Origin: Adiantum capillus-veneris
Lineage: Eukaryota > Streptophyta > Polypodiopsida > Polypodiales > Pteridaceae
Length of the DNA stretch: 58,000 nucleotides
NCBI GenBank assembly: GCA_014529385.2
Contig: CM043945.1
Span: 99,361,463 to 99,419,462, forward strand
Direction of reading: 5' to 3'
Positions within the stretch are counted from its first letter, which is position 1; every line of letters starts with the position of its first letter. Positions 12,139 through 28,299 of this stretch are shown in pieces. Position numbers and translations under genes: made by a program. The notes beneath the pieces were generated by a model. It saw only the letters and a program-made list of their open reading frames with translations, had not been told where the DNA came from and searched no databases.

Positions 12139-12579
12139 GTAGTCTTGTAAGAGGACTCCAACTCTCATGAATGCCTCATTGCATCAGTGTCATGTGGCTC
12201 ACACGAGGACGACGAGCGTACTTTCATACTGACCTTGGCCACTGGACATAACATTGAGAATGTGTGGGCATCAAAGCATCAATTGTACTTTTGTGAAAAA
12301 CTCTTTCACGAGTCTCACTCTATGCTTTTATCTAAATATTGGGATTTAGGGTTTTTGTAAAATTTTGTAAAGTTTTGAACAAACATTGTAAATTTTTTGA
12401 ACCAAAAGATGCAGTGTTATCCGTGTGTAAACTATTTTTTTTTGCCTTAACTTTCCCTTTTGTGTGGACAATTGTACATATGCATTGTGTCCTTGGGTTT
12501 ATATCTTTTGTATTGAAATGTGAACTAGTTTGCTCCTGCCCAAGTTTATGTCTAGCCTTCCTAGGCCTAGGTTTATACC

Positions 12580-12765
12580 CTCGACAAAAATGGGCATGCT
12601 TAGGAAGAAGCATCAAAGGGGTAATAGATTGCTGGTGGACCAAGAGTGCGGAGTCGTGCCAAACGTGGCAAGGACTATTGACACAAGCTTCACGACAAGG
12701 AGCACGAGCCTATGTAAATCAGCCCAAGTTTTACTCTGTGCTTCTCTCTAAAAATTAGGTTTCTT
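12580..12765 (+). repeat. degenerate extra copy of the MULE-2 C-terminal exon
   Basis: GGCATGCTTAGGAAGAAGCA onward resembles 11780-11950 (RKKHQRG, LLVDQ, ESCQT-like words) but is diverged and lacks several cysteines. It lies about 500 bp past the MULE-2 stop and suggests an older duplication of the 3' end. Confidence 0.6.
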
Positions 12766-12897
12766 GTGTTTAGGTGTTTTGTTCCGTCGGACACCTCCAA
12801 TTTTCTAAAATTGAGGGATGTAAAGTTTCTTCAAGTTTACATGCACCAATGTTGTTTTTGCTAGAACTTTCCCTTTTGTGAAGGCATTTCTACATGT

Positions 12898-16920
<4,023 letters not shown>

Positions 16921-17404
16921 GTCACTTGCAAAAAGGGAGCCCATGTCAAAGGCCAAGCCTTAATAGCAACCCCATGCCCGTGAACCCCCTCCCATTAATT
17001 GCGGTCGGGCTTTGCTTCTCCCATTACGGGTTCCTCCTTTTGCAGCCTTGGGGGGTGGGAGGTGGGGTGGAATAAGCACTCGGCATGGCGCCACCCTTCC
17101 CCTTCCTTGTCGTCTTTCCACACGCCATGTGCAGCCGCACTCAGCCCAAGGCAACAACCTGCCACCCCTGGCCCTGCCTTGTGCCTTGCTTGCAACCCCA
17201 CTTTGAGTTGGGGAACCCCGAGAAGAGGAGACGAGGAGAAGCACTGGCGAGCGCCTTAGAGAGCGCCAGAAAGAGAGGTAGAAAGAGCGAGACTCAATGC
17301 CGGCCCCATCCCCGAGGGTACGAGGTACTAACTAAGGTACTAACTTCGAGGCTCAGTAGCTGTCCCTTACAGCCCCTAATGATGTCCAGACACGTGGATG
17401 CGGA

Positions 17405-17483
17405 CCGCCCCACCCCATCCACAGTAGCTTGCCTTGTCACCCCTCCACGTCGGCACTTCTCGTGTTTAGGTCCCGCAGCGGGC

Positions 17484-17525
<42 letters not shown>

Positions 17526-17628
17526 CGCCATGCAGCTCACCACGTGTCTGACCCAGATTCCCTTGCTCCCCGCACCCCACTTGCGCACCCTCGATGCCAT
17601 CAAACTAGCTTGTCACCATCCGAGGCAA
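17405..17628 (-). repeat. right terminal inverted repeat
   Basis: This is the reverse complement of the 7448-7680 block. A C run of about 36 nt at 17489-17524 replaces a short GC-rich stretch of the other copy, so homopolymer expansion occurred after insertion. The adjacent GC-rich stretch 16960-17400 has long open frames on both strands but no recognisable domain. Confidence 0.75.
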
Positions 17629-17639
17629 ATAGTCCTGAG

Positions 17640-18473
17640 GGCCGGCCAAGGGGCGTCCATGCAAAACAAATGAGGTTTCTCTTTGTATTGCGCATCCACC
17701 AATGATTGAGCAGCCCCCACCTCGGAAGAATTGCGCTATCGAGCACTCTTATAGCACAAAATGCAGGCAATGCATGTAAAACCCTAATGTACGTATCTCT
17801 AACCGTTTACATAACCGCAATGCTATGCATCATTGGCCAAGATAAGGACCTCGCTAACGCTTTTCACCAGCGTTGTTGTCATGTGTGAACGTGGTGAGCA
17901 GAGGCGACAATTAGGAATGGGAGAGTCTACCATTGGGTTCATTCGAACCCAACCTAATGCACTCATATAGGTTACTTCCAAGAGAAAGTGATAAGTCCTA
18001 GATTCCTGTCTACACCCCCTAAATCTCTACCTCCTCCCCCACTCGCCTACATATCCACCAAAGCACCACTAAGCACGACATCTTTCTCCAACAACTAACT
18101 AGCAATCTCCTCTTGAATTCTCTCATCCACGTCAACATCTTGTGTAAGACCACAAGACTTCCCTTCTCTCATCCATGTCAACATCTTGTGTAAGGACACA
18201 GGGCTTCCCTTCGTATATGGTGAAAATAGCACAGAGTTTTGACCGAAGCACTGCCAAGCATGACACCCTTCTTCAATAGAACTTGCCATGGAAATCTCCT
18301 CATGAATTCTCTCACCCATGTCAACATCTTGCAAAAGGCTACAAGCATTGAAGGTGAAAGCATAGGCGATTAAATATGGCAAAAAAATTCCGGTTGTCGC
18401 TTTGTGGACACAAAACTGGTGACGCTTATAAGATTTTCATCAATCATGAAATTTGAAAAAAAAAAAACTTTGG

Positions 18474-18515
<42 letters not shown>

Positions 18516-20530
18516 GTTACAAAAGACCACGGCTCTTCAAAAGAGTAATAAATGGAAGAAAGACAACCATTTCATGGTTAATGAAAAAGCTTAGAAATTG
18601 ATCATAATACATAGGCATGCCATTTTCAAACCATAGAGAGAATAGTCCTGCAACAACATTTAGGGTAAGGGATTCCTCTATACCTATCTCACCATCACAG
18701 CCAACAAAAGAAAACAATCATTCGTTAATGGAAGACAGGTGTCACAAAGGAAACCCGCATGTTATAGATGTCAACCATAAATACAAAGCAAAAAAATTTC
18801 CTTATAGTAGGAGGTCGGCACGTGAGTATTGCTCTCCGTAGCTATTGGATTGTGTCGAATGTAGGAAAAGGGGCCCAATAACTGCTCAATGAAGCCAAAG
18901 GTGTTGTTGTCATACACAAGTACTTGTATGTAATATATCTCTTCTTGCACCAGGTCCATAAAAGGCACCTCTTTTAAAGCCATGGCTATGCATGCAAAGG
19001 GTAGTGGTGGAGTGGAGCCACTCCTCAGCCAAATGAGAAATAACGTATTTGTGTGGGGGCTACCGTATGTGAGAGAAACCATATAAGCGTAGGGCATATC
19101 TGCCAAGTGGTGGGAAAAATTGCACCATGCGCCAATAAATGATGGCCCTCCCCCACGTTTTTAGATATGCATGAGATGATAACTCTATAAGCCTCTTTTA
19201 CGCTTTGAAAATTGTTGTTTAATGGGAGCCTTTTTAAGAGGGATGTCATATGGACCCAAAAATTTCCTCAAAAAATTGGTGCAACTGCCCATGTGGTATG
19301 AATGGAGAACCTCAAACTTGGGACTCCTTATTCTTTTATATAGAAAGAAAACATGTCAGTCATCAATCGTCAGTGGGGGTAGTGTCAATGGACGGTCAGA
19401 CATCAAACGTCCAGCTACTACGGGATGAGGCACATCCCAACATACTCCTACTTAAAGACAAATGTATCGATAAGTGGGTCCTACCAGCTAAACTACTAGT
19501 ATAGACAATATATAGGTGAGAGATGCTCTTAATCTACACACACTAGCTCGCTCACTCAATTGCATACAATCATATCGGCTCTAATGATAAGCAAGCATGC
19601 ATATCTATGCTAGCGCCTATATGCAGATCCCGTAGACATCCCATAATGGTATGCATCTCTCCACGATGTGTCATGCTAGTATCAGTCATCATACGACTAA
19701 TAACCCCTGTGCCAAATGCCCCACTATAGCTGCTAGGTCGGGTGTCAATGATGCCAATAGGCGGTACATGAGATCCCCGAACACTAACAATATCTACGCA
19801 ATCTTGGCTCTCCCAGTCACCTCGGTGCTCCTATCTACATACTTTGTACCATCAAGAATACTCCTCACATATGGATGTGTCACATGTGATACCGGGATGG
19901 TCATTATGTCCATGTCAATCATAGACGGATCCACATGTTCTAACATCACAATATCAGCCTCTAGCATGATCATATAAAAAAGTCCATGTCGCCCATCTCT
20001 GTCTGTGTTTCTAGGGAGAAAATCCGCTCAACATGTGTTCACACAAACTTCAATGACACTTGTTGTGTCTCGCTAGATCACTGATGCTCTATCTTTGCAT
20101 CTACAAAGTTTACTCACATGTCCTGCACAGGTAAAAGCTCTATCTCCTAAGCATACTAGAGCTCACTCACAAATGAGACATATCTCGTCTCTCGCTCATC
20201 ACACGTGCCAACAACAAAATCGAGACTATGCCTTCTCGTATCTCGAATTCATGCATAGGATAGACCAAGCCACTCTGGGCTCCCCTCACAATCACTAGTG
20301 ATCTACAATGTATCTGGAAAGAATGCCCTTGAAGTGGCGTTTAACATCCATAGTCTGCTAACTGTATCATTAAGATCAAACTCTGTCTCATATGAGGAAC
20401 ATAATGCACATTTCAAAGTGTATATGATGCACCATTGGGCAATGACATACACACAATCTCATGCTCTTGCAATGTCGAACGCCAAATCATCCCACCAAGT
20501 GCACTTAACCAAGACTCCCATTAGAGAAAG
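17640..20530. other. no gene recognised; minor repeats
   Basis: The stretch contains a thrice-repeated phrase TCAACATCTTGTGTAAG-like (near 18137, 18178 and 18320), a (TG)n tract at about 18476-18512, and unassigned open frames. On the minus strand 19977-19800 is open for 59 codons without known motifs, probably old retroelement debris. I see no promoter, RNA gene or intact coding region. Confidence 0.3.
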
Positions 20531-20830
20531 TGCTAAAACACTTCACGACGTGGTGTGATGTGGAAGACTGCATTCTCATCAAGTAGCCAATGGGAAGAAA
20601 TGTCACATGAGCTAGACATAGAGGAACACTAGAGGCAAATGTGACATCACTGTTACTGGCTTACGAAGCCACCTCTCTTCATCATGAAAATAGTAATCTA
20701 ATTGACTAACCCATGCTAGAACCGTGCTAGCATCTTTAGTGCCATCAAAATCCTTGAAAGTGAAGGATTTTCTCCTAATTTTGTTTTTCTTGGGTGTCGA
20801 TGCAGATTCTATACGTGTAGAATGCAATAA
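20530..20830 (-). pseudogene. retrotransposon gag fragment
   Basis: The minus-strand frame reads FTFKDFDGTKDASTVLAWVSQLDYYFHDEER, the pattern of the start of a Ty3/gypsy-type retrotransposon gag domain (F.G..D....W....YF). The frame stops soon after, and the following sequence does not continue the domain. The block near 20560-20610 (minus) resembles 21890-21950 (plus), so pieces of one element family are scattered nearby in both orientations. Confidence 0.6.
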
Positions 20831-20945
20831 TTTATTTTCAAGCTCTTATCTTCGCATGCGTTCATAAGTGAGAGATTGTTGCAGATTAGCGAGCTGCCTA
20901 GCAATTGTGGGTGTTTGTCGAAGGTGTGCCATGATTGCGTGCTTT

Positions 20946-21050
20946 TCTTTCTCTCTCTCTCTCTCTCTCTCTCTTTTGTTGATTTGATTTTTAAAAAATA
21001 TTTTCTCTCTCTTTTTATGTATATATGTATATATATATATATATATTTAA
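20946..21050. repeat. (CT)n and (TA)n microsatellites
   Basis: (CT)n at about 20946-20972 is followed by short T-rich DNA and (TA)n at about 21020-21048. Confidence 0.9.
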
Positions 21051-21431
21051 ATAAAGAAAAATGACTATGTAGTAATAGATGTATGCTCGATATGTGGAAT
21101 TAATGAGAAAAAAAAGTAAATAAAAAAATAATGCTTACTTAGCTCGTAGGTTATGATGCCATCCAGTCCAAATTGTCAAGTACTAGGGCAAGGTCAAAAG
21201 TGGCGATTGGTTGACAATTCAGATGCAAGTTGATTGAATTTTCCAGCGTCTGATCTCTCTCATCTTCGGTTGAACAATCGGTTGAACAATGTCAAAAACC
21301 TTATGTGGCTTGAGGATTCTTGGATAAGGCAAGGTTAAAAGAGCTCCAATCATAGTGATAAGGTATATATAAATTATAGACCTTCGCACCCACCGTGGTT
21401 CAAATACCCGCTTTGAAGACTAATGCTTTTT

Positions 21432-21795
21432 GCAAAGATTATGTTATATTCGTGATGCATGAAGCTTTCCATCTTCATTACATCAACTAGGTCACAAGGA
21501 ACACAAAGATTGTATTGTACCAAGTCTCTCTTGATGGGAGAATCTATAATACAAAAGCCTATTGGAGTGGGGACTGGCTCCACTTAAATCCGGTCCTCAA
21601 CTGTTGTCAAGTTCTCTAACTCTCTCTCTTGCAAAAATATTGTTCATATGAAGTTAATTAAGTGTTATGGTTATGTTGCTACCGCTAATTAAGTTCACCC
21701 TCTATGTTCTCAAAGTAGTCTCACAAAAATGCTCACTCTAATTGTCTTGATTCCACTATTCTCAAAGTTCATAGGCCATTTCCATTACATTGACA
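21432..21795 (+). repeat. LTR-like fragment, copy 1
   Basis: This is homologous to 23624-23995. Both contain CAAAGATTGTATTGTACC, the phrase CCAAGTCTCTCTTGATGGG, and end with CATAGGCCATTTCCATTACA. Copy 2 runs directly into a tRNA-Met primer site, while here the following bases are TTGACACATGC, so the primer site is absent. It is likely a solo or fragmentary LTR of the same family. 21050-21430 shows nothing further. Confidence 0.65.
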
Positions 21796-22258
21796 CATGC
21801 TAGAGAGGTTTCTTAGTATGCTATTGAAGGTGATGTCATGTTTACCTCTAGCGTTCTTCTTGCTTATATGTCTAGCATATGTGTCATTTCTTACCGTTGG
21901 TTGCTAGATGAAGATGCAATCTTCCACATCACAACATGTGTTATTAATTATCTAATATCTAACCAACCCAAATGATTCTCTCATATTAAACTGATCATTT
22001 AATATGGGATAATAAATGGCAACAAGGGTTAGAATATAGACATGTGCTTACGGATCTATCTCAACACGGGGACAATGGTAAAGGGGCCCAAAATGAGAGA
22101 TGGTCTGTCAAAGAGCAAGGTTAACTAATGAAGCTTAAAAGACCTTAGGGTTAGATTCATTAAAGACCTCCAATGGTTAGTGTTAAAAGTCCTTTGACCT
22201 TAAGCAAGCTAGAGCTGAGCTTGAGGTGGGAACCCAACCTAAACTTAAGCAAGCTAGG

Positions 22259-22702
22259 CCTTGTCACTATATGGCACGGCTCCGGGTCAGAGGGGATCTA
22301 GGGCCCAAATTTGGGGGGCAAGACGGCTTTAATCTCCACTGTCAGATCACACAGTGAACTAGGGGTGGGTGAACTGGGGGTGAACTAGGGGTGCCTAAAC
22401 TAGGATATGATCATGTGCCATGCCAACATGGACAGTGACGCGCGCTAGCGTGGTGGTAGGGCATTTGTGTGGAAACCGAGACGTCCCAGGTTCGACCCAC
22501 ACCCCGCGAGGCAGGTGAACTAGGGGTGAACTAGGGGGGGTGAACTAGGAGTGAACTTGGGGCGCCATTTTTGCCCCAAGTTCACCCCTAGTTCACCCCT
22601 AGTTCACTACATGATCCGACGGCCGAGATTAAAGCCGCCTCGCGCTGCCAAATTTGGGCCTTAGATTCCCCCTGGCTAGAGCCGTGCTATATAGTGACGA
22701 GG
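22259..22702. mobile_element. 444-bp MULE-type MITE with 9-bp target duplication
   Basis: The ends are inverted repeats of about 120 bp (CCTTGTCACTATATGGCACG at left; the reverse complement of the right end reads CCTCGTCACTATATAGCACG). The flanks are perfect 9-bp direct repeats, CAAGCTAGG at 22250-22258 and 22703-22711. A 9-bp duplication is the hallmark of Mutator-superfamily insertion. The interior has repeated GTGAACTAGGGGT words and a tRNA-like segment. There is no coding capacity, so it is non-autonomous. Confidence 0.88.
22439..22515 (+). other. tRNA-like segment with A and B boxes
   Basis: TAGCGTGGTGGTAGGGC at 22446-22462 fits an RNA polymerase III A box, and GGTTCGACCC at 22489-22498 fits a B box, with normal tRNA spacing. 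The T stem does not pair well, so this is not a functional tRNA. It is more likely a tRNA-derived SINE head or tRNA relic caught inside the MITE. Confidence 0.5.
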
Positions 22703-22711
22703 CAAGCTAGG

Positions 22712-23620
22712 GCTGTGCTTGAGGTGGGAACTTGACCTAAACTTAAGCAAGCTAGGGGTGTGCTTGAGGTGGGAACTCCACCTAAGGTGCTTGTCATGCT
22801 TGATGACTAAGTTACTTGAGGTACTTGTCACATTTAATGAGGAAATTGCTTGAGAAGCTTCCTATGCATGGGGGGTAAGATGCTTGAGTCAAAAAGAGAA
22901 CCTACACACTTAATGAGGAAGTTTCTTGAAAAATTTCCTATGCATAAAAATCTCAAAGTTAGGGGAATTCTAAAAGAGCACATGGGACACATGTCAGACT
23001 CTCACTAAGCTTAACCACATGGTGTGCTTGAATGCTATTGGTTGGGCTAAAGAGGGGTCCAATGAGATTCTACTTCCATCTAACAAATATCTACATATTT
23101 TCAAGCTCTCTCTCTCTCTAAGGGGTAAGGAGGACACTTGTCAAAAAACTACCCATGTGCTTGACTGCAGGCTGCATGTGATTGGCTAGGGGGAGAGGGG
23201 TCCAATGAGCTTGTAGCATGTAGAAATTTTGCCCAAAGCAAGGAAGGGGGGCGCTAGGGGGATATATTCCACACACAGACTCATTTGGAAGGCCATTCTC
23301 AGTTGGTTAAAGTGGAGGAACACCACCTCCTTCTCCAAGCTTGTGAGAGTGAAAGCCTACACCAATACTCTTGGCTATGGAATGCAAATCCAACCAAGAG
23401 TCATGCTTCAAGGCTTAAGCTTGCCATCTTCTCCATCTTCATTACTATGCTATATGTATGCTAACAAGAAGAGTACTGATAAGTGAGGAACTATTTCTTT
23501 CTCCTATGGAATGTTTCTTCTTCCTCTTTCCTATCCTCATTCCCCGCTAGCTCTCTCCACCTTCGAAGGTGTTTGAGGCCTTGGGACTGAGGCTTGGGAT
23601 AGTTAATGGTTTCTTCAAGT
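22712..23620. other. no gene recognised
   Basis: This contains repeated words such as GCTTGAGGTGGGAAC (near 22220, 22720 and 22755) on both sides of the MITE and TGAGGAAGTTTCTTGA-like phrases near 22850 and 22925. It may belong to the body of the older element into which the MITE inserted. Confidence 0.3.
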
Positions 23621-23623
23621 TTA

Positions 23624-23776
23624 TGTTATGCTTGTGATGCATAAAGCTAGGTTACAAGGAATACAAAGATTGTATTGTACCAAGTCTCTCTTGATGGGAG
23701 AAACTATCATACAAATACCTATTGGAGGGGGGACCGGCTCCATATGAATCTGGTCTCAACTATTGTCACGTTCTCT

Positions 23777-23837
<61 letters not shown>

Positions 23838-23995
23838 CAAAAGTATTTTTCATGCCAAGTTAACTAAGTACCATGTTTATGTTGCTACCATCGATTAAGT
23901 TCACCCGCTATGCTCACAAAGTAATCTCTCAAAAGTGCCTCACCTAATTTCCTAATTTCGCTAACCTCAAAGTTCATAGGCCATTTCCATTACAT
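23624..23995 (+). repeat. 3' part of 5' LTR, copy 2
   Basis: This is homologous to 21432-21795, apart from a (CT)n tract at about 23779-23835. It ends in CATTACA immediately before a tRNA-Met primer-binding site, which is the normal edge of a 5' LTR (CA end). The LTR start was not located. Confidence 0.65.
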
Positions 23996-24007
23996 TGGTA
24001 TCAGAGC
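23996..24007 (+). promoter_or_regulatory. primer-binding site, initiator tRNA-Met type
   Basis: TGGTATCAGAGC is the standard plant retroelement primer site complementary to the 3' end of initiator tRNA-Met. It sits directly after the LTR-like block and about 400 bp before the gag start at 24409. Confidence 0.85.
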
Positions 24008-24408
24008 GTTTGGTTTCTCTTTTCTTGCTTAAGAAGAGAGGTCCTTAAGTAGCCTATTAATGGTTGATTTTGTTAATTATATTAGTGTAAGTGGGACTAG
24101 GATCTATTATCGACTTTGTTGAGCCCACTATGTGGGATATGGTGCACACCTCGGGAGCTTTGGTCTTAATAATGGAGTCTTTTTAGACTTGCCTGCGGCT
24201 TTACCATTATTGAGCCATAAGAAGTCCGAAAGGAGCTATCCCTCGGCAGCTTCGCTATGTTAGACTCACTCCACTACTCTCTATAATTAACCAATTCGAG
24301 CCGTGGGTGTAGATACTTAAGTCCCTATTTTCAAAGGCTAAGAGGAGTAGCAACTAAGGTTTTGAATTGCCAAAGCATACACTAAGTAAACACCTAAGTT
24401 TAATTAAC

Positions 24409-27400
24409 ATGGCTGACAATAACCAAGAGAGTAGAATGAACATTGATAACTTTGATTTTGCACATGAAGGTGTTAATGATGATGCCCCCATGTTTGTTAA
24501 TTATCTTGTTACTAGGTTGCAACAAGCTATGGGCAACCCCTCTTTGCAAGCCGAAGTTACTCAACAACTTCGTGCTTATGGGATTTCATTTCCTCTCAAA
24601 GGGGAGAGAGAGAGCTTAGGAGGCCTCTTGGTGAGACCCCCAAAAGAAGACTCTCTTCCATACGAGAGGAGGAATCCAAAGAACGAGAAAGTAATGACTC
24701 CCTAAGTTCCTCAAAAGATGTGGCTCCATGAAGATGGTGGTCTAGACGATCGCCAACTCCTCCCAAGAGGAAACGATTAACCCATAGTCCTTCTCCTCGT
24801 CACTCCAAAAGGGAAGAGAGGAAACAAAGGAAGAAAAGGGCAAGAAAGAGGTCACCCTCTTCTCCTTCTTCTTCACCTTCCTCCTCTATAGATGAAAGCT
24901 ATGGCTATTCTCCTAGAGAATACAAGAGGGGAGGACATCGCAAATGCTACCCTGCATGGCGAAGGTCACAAAAGCTAAAGAAGTTCAAAGAGGGAGGAAA
25001 GAGTATCTCTTTTCTCACCTATGATGGCATCTTTGATGCTACTGACAAAGTATTGTCCTTCATCCAACAATTTGATGGGCCTTTGGAGAGGAGGGCTTCA
25101 CGGAGTCCTCCAAGATACACCATGTAGCTATGCACTTCCAAAAATTGGCTCGTCAATGGTGGGCTAGCCTTCGTGGCAACGGCGAAGCCCCAAAGACATG
25201 GAAAACTCTACAAGTTTCCATCATGAAGCAATTCCTTGCAAGTGATGCAAAGGAAAAAGTGCTTACCAAATGGTGAAGTTTAAAGCTTCTCTCTCATGAG
25301 TCTATCCACAAATATGTGGACAAGTTTTCTGATTTACATCTCAAGGCTACTATCCTTCAAAAGATAGACTTTGTAGAGCAAAAGCAACAATTCTGTGCGG
25401 GATTACCCAAAGAGATGGCTGAGTATGTCAACTCTCAACGGCCTGGTTCTATCACCAAAGTAATCCACCACACCGTGGTTGCTTTGCGCATCAATTTCCA
25501 ACAAGGGGCTAGATGGAATGTCAAGCCCATGGAAAATAAAGACAAAAATGATGCCAAGGGGAAAACCAATGCCCAAAATTCTTACCAAGGTTATTCTAAC
25601 AACAACAAAGGGAGTTTACAAAGGTAAATATAAACTCTCTCCTAAAGAGCTAGAAGCTTTTAGTAAGGACCACAAATGTTTTAAGTGTGGGGAGCAAAGC
25701 CATGGTTATCATCCTTGCCCCAAGAGAATTGCCCGCAATGAGACTCCTAGAGTCTCTATGTTTAAAGCTCCAAAAGAGGATGCTCATTGCCAAGGATTTC
25801 TCCTTTCCTATGCTTGGGGAAAGATGCAAGAGCATGATGCCTTTATTTGTTTGACCCTAGTTCAACTCACAGCTTCATATCCACAGAGTTGACCTCTAAG
25901 CTAGGCATACAAGCCCACAAGATGGTAGATGCATTGAAAGCCAATGGAGCTATCAAGGGACAAGACGTCTCAGTTCCTTCTTTCATTGGAAAATTAAGGC
26001 TTCATGTCCAAAGCTATTTGGACAAAGAGGATTTCTTCATCTCCCCTCTCAAACATGAGAATGTTATCGTTGGGGCACCATGATTTAACCGCATGGCTTC
26101 CAATATGAAGCTCCTTGAAAGGAGAATCTACTTCACCTACTACAGGGAAAAGAGCACGCACATAGATGTTTATGAGTTGGATTTCCTAAATGGATTTCAA
26201 GATGTTTTCATTGATGACATCCCTAGTGAGCTATCTCTAAAATGAGGTATGATGACAATGCAATTGAGCTCCTACCAAGAAGCTCACTGCCTGACAAGCC
26301 TCCTTATCGAATTTCACAAGCTCAACAAGAGGAGATCATGAGGCAAGTGCATGAAGTGGTAAAAAAAAAAGGATGGTGAGGTCTAGCTCCTCTCCATTTT
26401 GTTCACCATTGTTTTTAGTGCAAAAGAAAGACAACACATATCACATGTGTAACGACTATAGGGCACTAAAGAAGATCACTATCAAAAAAATAGATTTCCC
26501 GTCCCGCGGGTAGAAGATCTATTTGATAATTTACAAGTTTTGGCCTGACAAATGCTCGAGATGTATTCAAACTCATGATGGACAAAAAAATCTTCAGGCC
26601 ATTCAAACTCTCTTGAAGAGTACAAGCGACACCTCCAGGTAGTCTTTCAAGATTGTGAGAGAGAATAAGCTTTTCATTAATAAAAAGAAAATAGATTTTT
26701 TCCTACAAGAAATTCTATATTTAGGTCACATTATCTCTAAAGATGGCACCCATATGGATGTAACAAAATTAGAGATAATAAAAGGATGGCCTAATCCAAG
26801 GAATCTATAGGAGGTACGAAGCTTCATAGAAAAAATTCTCTCTAATAGCAGGCCCATTACATGACTTAACAAAAAAAGAACGTTAAGTATTCATGGATTG
26901 CAAAAGTGCAAGAAGATTTTGAGAAGCTTATCTCTCAACGTGTGTTCACACTACTAGATCTCTCAAAGACATTTGAGGTCCAATCTGATGCTTGTGGTGA
27001 TTGCCTTGGAGCTATTTTGCTTCAAGAAGGGCATGCCATAGCATATGAGAGTCAAAGACTCAACTTCAATAAGTGAGTGTTGGGCAAATACGAAAAAAAG
27101 CTACTAGCTATTCTATATGCCCTAAACACGTGGAAACACTATAACTTGGGGACTCCATTCATCCTACAAAGGATCACAAAGCCTCAATAACTTCATGACG
27201 CAAACCAAGCTCTCCGACAAACAAATGAGGTAGGCAAAATTTCTTTTGCAATTTAAATTTTATATTGCTCACATTATTGGCAAGCACAATCAAGTGGTCA
27301 ATACACTTTCACAACGACCAAGGGTAAATGTGGTGTCTACGGCAGCTCACAATGTGGTGTCTATGGTAGCTCACAATGATCTATCTTTTATGTTAGATGA

Positions 27401-28290
27401 GTCTGCTCTACTGACCGAGACTTTAAGTACGTAATTACAGCCTTTGCAATAGGGAAGTAACAATAACCATTCACCTCGAAGGATGGTTATCTTCCAAATG
27501 GCAATAGGCTATGTGTTAATCACCCATACAATAAGAACGTCATGTATGAATCCCATACATCTCCATATGTAGGGCAAAGAGGAAATCCATAATCTACTCT
27601 TCAAAGAGTAGAAATGTATTTCTGTTGGTCTACCATGAAAAGTAAACATACAAGAGTATGTTTCAAAATGCGTGGTATACCAAAAGTTGAAATTTGATCG
27701 AGGGAAGCAACTTGGATTGTTTCAATCGACAGGCTTAACAAGAAAACACACTCTATGCCTGTCAAAAAGACTATTGAGGCACATCAAATGGCAACCCTCT
27801 TCAGATCTCAAATTTTCAAGCATCATGAATTTCCAACACCCATAGTGTCGGACAAAGATCCTAGAATGACCAATAATTTCTAGAAGAGTCTCTTTGAGAA
27901 TCTAGGAAGTAGATTAAATTTCTCTTTCGGCCTATCATCCACAAACGGATGACCAAAGTGAAATAACTAATCTAACGATTCTTGATCTACTAAAAGCCTA
28001 TGTCATGGAAGTAGATCAATGTTCTCAATGATAGAAGTACCTACCTCTTATAGATTATGTGTACAATGATATTGTACATACTTCTATGGGGAAAGTACCT
28101 TTTGAGGTTAAAGAAGGAAGATCCAAAAGTCCCTTACTACTTAAAGTACATGGGAAGATCTCCGTTTTGCTTATGAATATAGCCGAGACCTACGAGAATC
28201 TTTTCCAAAGATTAAAGGGGTTATATCCATCTCACAGGAAAGGCAAAAAGGGGCTGCTGCTAATAAGCACAAAAAGCCTTAACCTTTAAG
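24409..28290 (+). pseudogene. decayed Ty3/gypsy retrotransposon, gag to integrase
   Basis: Domains appear in normal Ty3/gypsy order but in many broken frames. Gag starts at ATG 24409 (MADNNQES) and continues through QKLARQWWASLRG near 25140 to about 25530. A perfect CCHC zinc knuckle (CFKCGEQSHGYHPC, CX2CX4HX4C) lies near 25676. Protease is recognisable near 25846 (FDPSSTHSFIS), where the usual catalytic DSG/DTG is lost. Reverse transcriptase words appear near 26280-26790 (CNDYRALKKITI; YLGHIISKDG). RNase H is near 26970 (FEVQSDACGDCLGAILL), and integrase near 27720-27880 (PTPIVSDKDPRM). Stops, deletions and the missing catalytic residues show it is dead. No 3' LTR was recognised. Confidence 0.8.
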
Positions 28291-28299
28291 GAACTACTC

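Larger units (their letters stand above)
8530..12150 (+). pseudogene. MULE-2: decayed Mutator-like transposase
   Basis: This is a relative of MULE-1 in the opposite orientation, broken by stops and frameshifts. Matching blocks run in the same order: the N-terminal WCTNIRMHGI block near 8740; the zinc-binding region near 9010-9290; first Asp (AIDATFKAN) near 9750; second Asp (VLVIDK) near 9945, followed at once by a stop; CWFHTKKAW near 10070; and the third-acidic region near 10380-10600, where NLVERLW of MULE-1 is altered to KLGGATL, losing the catalytic Glu. The SWIM finger (CDCADWESMCKHL) is near 11300, and the Cys module near 11840. A first intron (about 9426-9553) and a long one (about 10590-11106) match intron sites of MULE-1 and are enlarged. 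Loss of the Glu plus the stops indicate it is inactive. Confidence 0.85.

Noticed and set aside
17085-17705. 206-codon plus-strand frame in GC-rich DNA
   Set aside because: It spans the poly-C run (poly-Pro) and part of the inverted repeat; no domain and no codon signal.
18771-19249. Minus-strand frames of 111 and 74 codons as a host gene
   Set aside because: No recognisable motifs, no splice continuity and surrounded by repeat debris.
22439-22515. Functional tRNA gene
   Set aside because: A and B boxes are good but the T stem does not pair and the acceptor stem is weak; kept as tRNA-like only.
24580-25060. Intact gag gene
   Set aside because: Stops at about 24703 and 25123 and frameshifts interrupt it; scored as pseudogene.
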